From the NCBI GenBank assembly GCA_964607515.1, contig CAZSKU010000006.1:1-64000 (forward strand): DNA of 64,000 nt, written 5' to 3'. Both the position numbers and the translations under genes were made by a program. Below the pieces are notes generated by a model that worked only from the letters and a program-made list of their open reading frames with translations, made no database searches and was not told the DNA's origin. Of this stretch, positions 43,088 to 50,291 are shown piece by piece (positions within the stretch are counted from its first letter, which is position 1; each line of letters begins with the position of its first letter). This DNA comes from UBA6080 sp964607515 (lineage in GTDB: Bacteria; Fermentibacterota; Fermentibacteria; Fermentibacterales; JCC-6).

Positions 43088-43822
43088 CTAAGACTCCGGA
43101 TTCCGGCAGGAATCCGGCCGGGAGAAAGCCGATGCGAATACCCCGAAGGGCATCCGTCTTCCCGGGTCCTGAAGGCATGTCCTGACCCTCTCGGCCAGGT
43201 CGTGGCAGCACAGCAGGCAGTAGCCGAAGAGTCTTGGCGACATGCTCACCACCGACGGGACTTCGTCTCCGGCCGGGTTCAGGAGCAGCGTGAAGGGTTC
43301 CTCCCTGCCCGTCCAGGGCTGGGGAATCCTACCCTCCCTGGGCCATACCGAGAACGCCATCTTCAGTGCGTAGTGCCCGGGAACCGGTTTTGAGACCATC
43401 TCCATGAACAGCTCCATGTCCCCGCCCAGGTGGTGCATGGCGGACCTGGACTGGGCGGGCGGCCTCACCGGGTTGCATCCGGGCCCGGGGAGATCGGTTA
43501 TGAAGTCAATGCCGGCGTTTCTGGGGTAGCCCAGCTCCAGCAGAGCCGGAGCCTCCCGGCGGCACGCCAGGAACAGAGCCGCAGCCCCGGCGGCGGGCAG
43601 AATCCTGGAGTTCATCCTTTCATCGCCCCATAGATGCACGTTCCTGTAGGTTTCAGCCAGCCTGGTCCCCGAAGGGGTGCGGCTCACGTCCTGCACAACC
43701 TGAAGGAGTCTTGGCAATTGGGGCACCTCCACCCCGGCATTGACTCCCGCCCATTCCCCGGCCTGCCGCAGGAGTTCGGCGCTCCGGGCGGGGGTGACCC
43801 GTTCCAGGGGAAACCCGATCAC
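43088..43822 (-). CDS. Protein of unknown function downstream of xer
   Basis: A 244-residue protein whose GTG start at 43822 overlaps the xer stop (GTGA). It begins VIGFPLERVTPARSAELLRQ and has the stretches QVVQDVSRTPSGTRLAETYR, LLELGYPRNAGIDFITDLPG, FTLLLNPAGDEVPSVVSMSP and LFGYCLLCCHDLAERVRTCL. A short apolar run (ILPAAGAAALFLAC) may be buried rather than membrane-spanning. Cysteines are abundant toward the C-terminus. I do not recognise it. Coupling to a recombinase gene does not by itself imply a DNA role. Confidence 0.6.
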   Translation of the reverse strand: MIGFPLERVTPARSAELLRQAGEWAGVNAGVEVPQLPRLLQVVQDVSRTPSGTRLAETYRNVHLWGDERMNSRILPAAGAAALFLACRREAPALLELGYPRNAGIDFITDLPGPGCNPVRPPAQSRSAMHHLGGDMELFMEMVSKPVPGHYALKMAFSVWPREGRIPQPWTGREEPFTLLLNPAGDEVPSVVSMSPRLFGYCLLCCHDLAERVRTCLQDPGRRMPFGVFASAFSRPDSCRNPES

Positions 43823-44730
43823 CGGCCGCTCCCCCGGGGATGGCACCGGGCCACCACCGCCGACAGCCTGGTTCTGTCCACCGAGGTGTAGATCTCGGTG
43901 GTCCTGATGTCGGAGTGGCCCAGGAGTTCCTGCACCACCCTCAGGTCCGCCCCGCCTGCCAGAAGGTGGGTGGCGAAGCTGTGTCTGAGGGTGTGGGGAT
44001 GCACTCTTCCGGAGATGCCCGCCTTCATGGCGGCTCCCCGGACTACGCTCCAGATGGTCATCCTGGAGAGCTGCCTGCCGCTCCTGGACAGGAAGACCAC
44101 CCTGCCGGAACCCTTCCGGACCAGCCGGGGCCGGCCTTCCGAAAGGTACCGCCGCATCCATTCCATGGAAATGTCACCCATGGGGACGAGCCTCTCCTTG
44201 GAACCCTTACCGAAGGGGCGCACGAATCCCTCCTCCATGTTGAGTCTGTCCAGGGTAAGGGCCGTCAGCTCGCTCTCCCTCAGCCCGGAACCGTAGGCCA
44301 GTTCCAGAAGAGCCCTGTTCCTTAGCCCCAGAGGCCTCCTTCCGGGTTCAGCCTCGAGAAGGCTCTCCACCTCGGACACGGTGAGGTGGTCGGGAAGGTC
44401 CAGCCCGGGCCTGGGCCCCCGAAGGTGACGGCAGGGATCCTCCGACAGCTCCCCCTCCTCCAGCATGAACCGGAACAGGGCTTTCACCGAGGATATCTTG
44501 CGCCTTACGGTCCGGGGGGCCAGACCGGAGAGGGACAGCCCGACGGCCCATTCGGACAGGTCGCCGGGGTCGGGACGGGGCATTCCCGGAACCTCCCGGA
44601 AAGCCTGACCTATGTCGTTCATATAGGCAGAAACCGTGTTGGGCGAAAGGCCCCGTTCCAGAACGATAACCTGAAGGAACCGGTCGACCAGCTCCTCAGC
44701 GGGCCCGAAGCCAGTTCCCGAACCAGACAT
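43819..44730 (-). CDS. Tyrosine recombinase of the XerC/XerD type
   Basis: A 303-residue integrase with both domains: N-terminal SAM-like core-binding (FLQVIVLERGLSPNTVSAYM) and catalytic domain with all active residues: Arg151 (GSGLRESEL), Lys175 (GKGSKERLVP), His246 and Arg249 (HPHTLRHSFATHLL), His272 (LLGHSDIRTT) and nucleophile Tyr281 (EIYTSVD). The length and the LGHSDI-T-IYT box fit Xer enzymes that resolve chromosome dimers at dif, rather than phage integrases; no attachment-site duplication is seen nearby. XerC and XerD cannot be told apart here. Its start overlaps the upstream gene by 35 bases. Confidence 0.9.
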   Translation of the reverse strand: MSGSGTGFGPAEELVDRFLQVIVLERGLSPNTVSAYMNDIGQAFREVPGMPRPDPGDLSEWAVGLSLSGLAPRTVRRKISSVKALFRFMLEEGELSEDPCRHLRGPRPGLDLPDHLTVSEVESLLEAEPGRRPLGLRNRALLELAYGSGLRESELTALTLDRLNMEEGFVRPFGKGSKERLVPMGDISMEWMRRYLSEGRPRLVRKGSGRVVFLSRSGRQLSRMTIWSVVRGAAMKAGISGRVHPHTLRHSFATHLLAGGADLRVVQELLGHSDIRTTEIYTSVDRTRLSAVVARCHPRGSGR

Positions 44731-45787
44731 GTTCCCCGGATTTGACCGAAGGCTTCTGGGCCCTCACCAGGGTTACGGGGAGACCCAGGGAGGCCAGCTC
44801 CCTGACCTTCTCCGAGGCCTCCTGATGGTCCCTTCCCAGGGCCACCACCGAGGGCGCCCGTCGGACCGCCCGTTCCGCGGCCCTGGCGGAGAGGCCGAGG
44901 CCGCTCTGAAGAAGCAGAGCCGTTCGAACCGCCAGGCTGTCGGGAACCGGGCACATGAAGACCGGATGAAGGGGACCGCATACCGCCGGGGGGATACCGG
45001 AAACGGGCCTGGGTTTTCTTACGGGGGGAATCCCGGAAGGTCGGGCGGGAGCCGAGAATACCATCCGATGCGGTTCGGGAAGGGAGGCGACACCCGCCGG
45101 GACCGCCCGATCTGGAACGGCGCCTTCCACCTCCGGAGGCACCGGGGTGTACCGGTGGGGTTCCCGGAAAACCCGCCCGGCCTCGATGGTCTCCACCGAA
45201 GGCGGCAGGTTCAGGCAGACCGGCTCCGGAGGGTCGTCGCAGGGAACCGCGGCCGGCCGTTTTCCGGCCCTGGGCTTCTTCGGGGTTTCAGGGGCCCCGG
45301 TACGGGCAGCATGCTCCGCAGGGACATCCCCGAGCCCGGATTCCTCGGGCCTGATCTCCACCACTCCTCCCGCGGCTTCAATGAACCTCCGAACCGAGGC
45401 CGCGGTCTCCGGGTCGGCATTCCTTCTGAGGGCGAAGGGTATTCTGGCCAGAAAACCGATCACCTCTTCGTCGGACCTCCTGCTCAGCCTCATCAGAGCA
45501 GTTCTCAGCCGGCCGCGGCTGCCCGGTGAATAACCCGTCAGCACCACCCGGAATCCACAGCCGGTCCGGGGGGCGGAAGGAACAACCTCCAGGGTTATGC
45601 CGTTGAAGGAGAGGGATGCCGCCAGACTGTCCGCCCCGTCCCGCTCCATGCCTTCCCGGATGACCAGCCCTCCGTCGGAGGTGAGCCCCCGGCGCACCTC
45701 CGAGGCGGGAAGCCCGGTCCTTGTGCACAGATGCACCACAGCTTCGCCGGAAGGGGATAGTCCCCTGGCGATAACCCTCCAGTCCAT
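44696..45787 (-). CDS. Protein with three ribosomal L7/L12 C-terminal-domain-like repeats
   Basis: A 363-residue protein. Three ~60-residue units each show the pattern 'long helix, ... P.x.l.x...., Glu/Ala helix, ... G.xVxxV' seen in the C-terminal domain of bL7/L12: residues ~5-70 (CTRTGLPASEVRRGL, ending GITLEVVP), ~78-147 (VVLTGYSPGSRGRLRTALMR, ending AAGGVVEIRP) and ~287-345 (LLLQSGLGLSARAAERAVRR, ending LGLPVTLVRA). Between units two and three lies a ~130-residue Pro-rich linker. No signal peptide. Isolated L7/L12-like domains are known in uncharacterised bacterial proteins; three in one chain is striking. Function unknown. Confidence 0.65.
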   Translation of the reverse strand: MDWRVIARGLSPSGEAVVHLCTRTGLPASEVRRGLTSDGGLVIREGMERDGADSLAASLSFNGITLEVVPSAPRTGCGFRVVLTGYSPGSRGRLRTALMRLSRRSDEEVIGFLARIPFALRRNADPETAASVRRFIEAAGGVVEIRPEESGLGDVPAEHAARTGAPETPKKPRAGKRPAAVPCDDPPEPVCLNLPPSVETIEAGRVFREPHRYTPVPPEVEGAVPDRAVPAGVASLPEPHRMVFSAPARPSGIPPVRKPRPVSGIPPAVCGPLHPVFMCPVPDSLAVRTALLLQSGLGLSARAAERAVRRAPSVVALGRDHQEASEKVRELASLGLPVTLVRAQKPSVKSGEHVWFGNWLRAR

Positions 45788-45792
45788 TGAGT

Positions 45793-46803
45793 CTATCGTT
45801 CCGGGAGCGCCTGGCTCTTGACCAGGTAGAGTCTGTCGCCGGGAGAGATCAGGACCGCCGACCGGTTGCTGACCACCATGGCCGAAGCGGAACGCCTTTC
45901 AGTGGTCAGGATCACCAGGTCCGCCACCGGGATGTCAGCGGTGATCAGAATCTCGTCACCCCCGGTATCGTACTGCTCGCCGTAGGTGTATGCGGAGAAG
46001 ACGTCCCCCGGCCGGATCCCCGCTTCGGTTCCCTCGTTGATGTACACCACGTCGAAGGCGTATGCCCTGCGGTTGTCGGGGTTCTTGAGGGCGAGTACGT
46101 ACACCGAGAAGTTGCCCGTGGAGGGTTCGTTGTTTATCAGGACGTCCTCGGAAATCCTGTATGGAAGCACCAGGTCGCCCTCCCGCACCGCCAGGTATCC
46201 GTGCTCCAGCTGTACCACCGACGTGGAGGGCCTGGTCTCGGTGACGCTGCACACCCCGGCCACCCGGTACACCCGGCCGCGGTCGCCGTCGGCCGGGTCC
46301 TCGACCTCCTCACCCTCCCGAAGGATGTGGAGAATCTGGCCCGGCTCGGCCCCCTGCTGGGACCCGTAGTCTATCTCCAGCAGATCGCCGGGAAGTCCGC
46401 TATCGAACCTGAACCGCGAGTCTTCCTCGGTGTTCACCTGTATCACCGTGCCCACGGGGGTGACCGGGTCGAAGGCCACCATGCCGGCCCCCTCCCGCTG
46501 AAGCCTGCTGAGTACGGGTTCGCTGGACCTGTTGATCACCGCCGAGGCGGGGATGGATAGGGTGTAGGCACCCGAGCCTTGTATTCCCGGGGAGTTCAGG
46601 GCTCCGGGGATGTTGATGATCATTCCCGGGTAGAGGTATTCCGGGCCTTCAATCTGGGGGTTCGCAGCGAGGATCTCTTCCCAGCGGAGCGGTGTGCCGT
46701 AGAAATGCAGGGAGAGATCCCAGAGGGTGTCCCCGTAGCCGACGAGGTAGTCTCCGGCAATTGCCGACACAGCTATAACCGCAAGGAGAACAGCTATTTT
46801 CAT
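45793..46803 (-). CDS. Exported LysM-domain protein
   Basis: A 336-residue protein starting at ATG 46803 behind GGAGG (spacing 7). Signal peptide MKIAVLLAVIAVSAIAG, then one LysM domain (DYLVGYGDTLWDLSLHFYGT, ANPQIEG, LYPGMIINIP), which binds peptidoglycan or chitin-like sugars. The remaining ~260 residues contain duplicated beta units (SGLPGDLLEIDYGSQQGAEP and AGIRPGDVFSAYT) of the kind that describe a tolerance for 'PGDV/PGQI' hairpins in envelope proteins of this lineage. It is likely a periplasmic, wall-bound protein. A good promoter precedes it. Confidence 0.8.
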   Translation of the reverse strand: MKIAVLLAVIAVSAIAGDYLVGYGDTLWDLSLHFYGTPLRWEEILAANPQIEGPEYLYPGMIINIPGALNSPGIQGSGAYTLSIPASAVINRSSEPVLSRLQREGAGMVAFDPVTPVGTVIQVNTEEDSRFRFDSGLPGDLLEIDYGSQQGAEPGQILHILREGEEVEDPADGDRGRVYRVAGVCSVTETRPSTSVVQLEHGYLAVREGDLVLPYRISEDVLINNEPSTGNFSVYVLALKNPDNRRAYAFDVVYINEGTEAGIRPGDVFSAYTYGEQYDTGGDEILITADIPVADLVILTTERRSASAMVVSNRSAVLISPGDRLYLVKSQALPER

Positions 46804-46860
46804 CGCCAAACCTCCCACTTCACTTGAAGCCTTCAGGGCACCAATATCATAACTTCATAA

Positions 46861-46889
46861 ACTCTATTGCGAAGAGGAGTGCTCGTCAA
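46861..46889 (-). promoter_or_regulatory. Promoter candidate for the LysM to xer operon
   Basis: Minus-strand TTGACG (46884-46889), 17-base spacer, TAGAGT (46861-46866), about 58 bases before the LysM start. It heads the run LysM, L7/L12-like, xer, unknown protein, caspase, pheS, pheT, uvrB. Confidence 0.55.
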
Positions 46890-46907
46890 CCGCCGGGCGA
46901 TGTCCCG

Positions 46908-47636
46908 TCAGAGGGAGAAACGAGTTCTGCCCGCCGGGAACACGGCCGTCATTTCAGTCTCGAGCCCCGGTCCGGTAGTGACCGCGGCGGTGTAGCCGCC
47001 GTCCGAGACCGGACTGCCGGGAAGGTGGGCGTTCACGGCCAGTTGGACCTCGCCGTCCACGGGGGAGTTTCCCGTCCATCGGGAACCCGCCTGGATCACC
47101 TCCCCGTCGGATCCGATCCTCATAATCAGAGCCCCTCCCACGGCCTGGGGGGCCAGGGAGGTGGTGGCCGAGAACTCGACAACCCCGTCGGGCCCGGAGC
47201 CTCCGGCCTCGGTGGAGACGGTTCCCCCGGCGGAAACGGTTATGAAATCGCCCCGCTTCACCTGAATGCCGGTGCTGACCCAACCGGCCCGGGCCGGAAC
47301 GTCGAACACCCCGGAGGTGACTCCGGTTTCCCCCCAGATAATCGCCGCCACGGATTTGAGGGGCATCTCCACGGAGCCTCCCCCGGTTTCCACCTCCACC
47401 ACGCCATCCTCCAGGGTTACCATGCCCAGAAGGCTGGCTCCGTTTCTGCCCCAGACCCTGGCGGGGGCGGAGGGCACCTGCACCGTCATGCCGCTGATTA
47501 CCGCGGCGCCGTTTCCGATGGTCTCCAGCCTGCCCACGGCCACGGAACCGTCCGCCGAGTGAATCCTGTCGGACGGGGCCTTGCAGCCCGACACTGCCAT
47601 GGCCGCGAGGGCGGCCGCAAGAACTGTCCTACGCAT
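46908..47636 (-). CDS. Lipoprotein with a LecA (PA-IL)-like sugar-binding domain
   Basis: A 242-residue lipoprotein with lipobox AVSGCKA. The first half repeats a short beta unit (VAVGRLETIGNGAAVISGMT, VWGRNGASLLGMVTLEDGVV). The second half, from about residue 115, resembles the galactophilic lectin LecA/PA-IL family: AGWVSTGIQVKRGDFITVSA, ALIMRIGSDGEVIQAG and DGEVQLAVNAHLPG followed by DGGYTAAV. In the family the N-D pair of 'vND' binds calcium; here it is NAH, so calcium and sugar binding may be altered. It overlaps lon by eight bases and is the last gene of the lon operon. Confidence 0.65.
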   Translation of the reverse strand: MRRTVLAAALAAMAVSGCKAPSDRIHSADGSVAVGRLETIGNGAAVISGMTVQVPSAPARVWGRNGASLLGMVTLEDGVVEVETGGGSVEMPLKSVAAIIWGETGVTSGVFDVPARAGWVSTGIQVKRGDFITVSAGGTVSTEAGGSGPDGVVEFSATTSLAPQAVGGALIMRIGSDGEVIQAGSRWTGNSPVDGEVQLAVNAHLPGSPVSDGGYTAAVTTGPGLETEMTAVFPAGRTRFSL

Positions 47637-49929
47637 GGGTAGCCTCCCGGTAAAGGAGCATTCCGACGGCCTGCTCCAGTGTATCCACAGTGATAATCTC
47701 CATCATGGAAAGCTGCTCCGCCGGGATCTCAGCCAGGTCCCTCGAGTTCTCTCCGGGAATGACAACCCTTCTGATTCCTGAAGAAAGGGCTCCCAGCACC
47801 TTCTCCTTGATACCTCCCACCGGCAGTATCCTGCCCCGAAGGGTTATCTCCCCGGTCACGGCGGTGTCGGCCCGGAGCGGGGTTCCCTTGAAGGCGCTCA
47901 ACATTGACGCCGCCATGGCCACCCCGGCGGAGGGACCGTCCTTCGGGGTGGACCCCGCCGGAACGTGCACGTGAACGTCGGTCCGGGGAAGATCCCTCTC
48001 CCCCGACCGACCGGTGGCGTTTATCCAGCTGAGGGCCGCCTGGGCGGACTCCTTCATGACGTCGCCCAACTGCCCGGTGAGGACCAGTTTCCCGTTCCCC
48101 GGGGAGAGCAGGGTCTCGATGAACAGGATCTCCCCGCCGTGGGGAGTCCAGGCGAGCCCCGTGCAGACGCCGGTCTGGGGCCCGGAAAGGGCGGGTTCGT
48201 GCAGGAATTTCCACTGACCGAGCCACTCCGGTATGCGCTTCCCCGCCGCGACCACCAGGGAACCGTCCCCCTCCGCGACCCTCACCGCGGTTTTCCGGCA
48301 GATGCTTCCGATGCTGCGCTCGAGCTCCCTGACCCCCGCCTCCCTGGTGTACCTTTTGATGATGGTCCGGATCCCGTCCGAGGTGAACCTGATCTGCCGA
48401 CCCGTCAGGCCGCTCTCCCGGAGCTGCCTGTGGACCAGGTAGCGCCGGGCTATCTGGAGCTTGTCGTCCTCGGTGTATCCCGGAATGCGGATGATCTCCA
48501 TCCGGTCCAGGAGAGGCTCGGGAATGGTGTCCAGGGTGTTGGCGGTGGTGATGAACTTGACCCTGCTAAGGTCGAAAGGAATGTTCAGATAGTTGTCCCG
48601 GAAGGTGTTGTTCTGCTCCGGGTCCAGAACCTCCAGCAGGGCGGAGGTGGGGTCTCCCCGGAAGTCCCTTCCCAGTTTGTCTATCTCGTCCAGCATGAAC
48701 ACCGGGTTGCAGGTCCCGCACTCCCGGACCCCCTGGATGATCCGGCCGGGCATGGCGCCAATGTAGGTCCTCCGGTGCCCCCTGATCTCCGCCTCGTCGT
48801 GCATGCCGCCGAGGCTCAACCGGTAGAACTTCCTTCCGAGCGCCCGGGCGATGCTCTTTCCCATACTGGTCTTCCCCACCCCCGGGGGACCCACGAAGCA
48901 GATGATGGGCGCCTTGCCGGATGGATTGAGGCGGCGCACCGCCAGGAACTCCAGCACCCTCTGCTTCACGTCCTTCAGATCGAAGTGATCGGCGTCGAGG
49001 ATTCTCCGGGCCCGGCCCAGGTCGAGCCTGTCCCTGGTGTGGACCTCCCAGGGCAGCTGAAGTATCCACTCCACGTAGTTCCTGGTGACTGCGGCCTCCG
49101 GAACCCCCGGGTGCATCCTGCCCAGCCTTCGGATTTCCTCCTCGGCGGCCTCCCGGGCATGGTCCGGCAGCCTGGTCTCCTGAAGGCGCTCCATAAGCTC
49201 CACGGCCTCGGGGTTCTCGCCCTCGTCGCCGAGTTCCTTCTGGATCACCTTCATCTGTTCCTTGAGGTAGTACTCCCGCTGGTCCTTGTCCATCTCGGAA
49301 CGGACCTGGGACTGAATCATGTCCCGGAGCTTGAGTATCTGGATTTCGTGGGACATCATGTCCCGGAGTATGCGGAGCCTCTGGATGATGCTGTCCTCCT
49401 CCAGAAGCCTCTGTTTCTCGTTGACCGGAGCCTCCAGCCCCCCCGCGGCCACGAACCCCAGTTTCTCCGGCTCCCGGAGCAGGGTAACCATCTGGAGTTC
49501 GTCGGGCACTCCGGGGGTAAGCTCCATGATCCGCCTGAGCTGGATCTCCACGGCCTTCCGCCACGCCTCGATCTCATCGGGGTCATCGGGGTAGGTGGTC
49601 TCAAGCTTCTCCACCCTGGCCATCTCGAAGGGCCATCCCGGGACGCTCTCCATTACCCTGAACCTGAAGAGCCCCCTTAGGCTGAGCCGGACCACGTCGC
49701 CGGGGAAACGGTAGAGCTTCATGATTCCCGCCGCGGTTCCCACCTTGAAGCCCCTGCCGGTGTCAGGGTCCACGGCCATCACCCCCAGCATCTTCTCATC
49801 CCTGACCGCGAAGTCAACCATCCTTATCTGGTCAGGGTCTGTGACTGTCAGGGACAGGGTGATGCCCGGCAGGAGAATCCCCTCCGGAAGCACGTAGAGG
49901 GGCAGCAGCAGGGTGCCTTCCCTGTTCAT
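47629..49929 (-). CDS. lon: ATP-dependent Lon protease
   Basis: A 766-residue LonA-type protease. The N-terminal substrate domain begins LLLPLYVLPEGILLPGITLS; the AAA+ module has Walker A in FVGPPGVGKTSMGKSIA, Walker B in PVFMLDEIDKLG, and sensor motifs; the proteolytic domain has Ser667 (PKDGPSAGVAM) and Lys710 (GIKEKVLGAL). It removes misfolded and regulatory proteins. Its ATG overlaps the Hsp20 stop (ATGA), coupling chaperone and protease. Confidence 0.96.
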   Translation of the reverse strand: MNREGTLLLPLYVLPEGILLPGITLSLTVTDPDQIRMVDFAVRDEKMLGVMAVDPDTGRGFKVGTAAGIMKLYRFPGDVVRLSLRGLFRFRVMESVPGWPFEMARVEKLETTYPDDPDEIEAWRKAVEIQLRRIMELTPGVPDELQMVTLLREPEKLGFVAAGGLEAPVNEKQRLLEEDSIIQRLRILRDMMSHEIQILKLRDMIQSQVRSEMDKDQREYYLKEQMKVIQKELGDEGENPEAVELMERLQETRLPDHAREAAEEEIRRLGRMHPGVPEAAVTRNYVEWILQLPWEVHTRDRLDLGRARRILDADHFDLKDVKQRVLEFLAVRRLNPSGKAPIICFVGPPGVGKTSMGKSIARALGRKFYRLSLGGMHDEAEIRGHRRTYIGAMPGRIIQGVRECGTCNPVFMLDEIDKLGRDFRGDPTSALLEVLDPEQNNTFRDNYLNIPFDLSRVKFITTANTLDTIPEPLLDRMEIIRIPGYTEDDKLQIARRYLVHRQLRESGLTGRQIRFTSDGIRTIIKRYTREAGVRELERSIGSICRKTAVRVAEGDGSLVVAAGKRIPEWLGQWKFLHEPALSGPQTGVCTGLAWTPHGGEILFIETLLSPGNGKLVLTGQLGDVMKESAQAALSWINATGRSGERDLPRTDVHVHVPAGSTPKDGPSAGVAMAASMLSAFKGTPLRADTAVTGEITLRGRILPVGGIKEKVLGALSSGIRRVVIPGENSRDLAEIPAEQLSMMEIITVDTLEQAVGMLLYREATHA

Positions 49930-50291
49930 TCTGACTTGCCGGACTCCCGGACGGGTATGGAGACCGAGGCCGGGAACGAGTGACGGAGGGTAATAATCAG
50001 CAGGCCGTTCTCCAGCACCGCCTCCACGGTGCTGGTGTCCACCCTGGACGGCAGGTGGACCACCCGCTCGAACTGGCCTGAGGGGATTTCCATGCCCAGG
50101 GGTGAGAGCCCCTGGTAGGATATGCTCTTCCGTACACCGCTCAGGGTCAGGGTCGAGGGGGTCACCTCCAGATGGGTCTGGTCGGGGTCCACACCGGGAA
50201 GCTCCACCACCACCACGGTCTGGCGTTCCCCTCCGTAGACGTCCACCAGGGGGGTCCAGACGCCTTTACCTATGCCGTACACGGATGTCAC
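49926..50291 (-). CDS. Small heat-shock protein (Hsp20/alpha-crystallin)
   Basis: A 121-residue protein starting at GTG 50291, overlapping the TonB gene stop (GTGA). Most of it is the alpha-crystallin domain: WTPLVDVYGGERQTVVVVEL, PGVDPDQTHLEV, FERVVHLPSRVD and the family-typical VEAVLENGLLIITL. The C-terminal I-x-I-like anchor is SIPVRES. It holds unfolding proteins in an ATP-independent way. Placement between a TonB-type protein and lon suggests an envelope/proteostasis operon. Confidence 0.9.
   Translation of the reverse strand: MTSVYGIGKGVWTPLVDVYGGERQTVVVVELPGVDPDQTHLEVTPSTLTLSGVRKSISYQGLSPLGMEIPSGQFERVVHLPSRVDTSTVEAVLENGLLIITLRHSFPASVSIPVRESGKSE

Noticed and set aside
43819..44730. Xer-type recombinase as a sign of an integrated element or integron
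   Set aside because: Length and motifs fit housekeeping Xer; neighbours are chromosomal and no attachment repeats or cassette array are visible.
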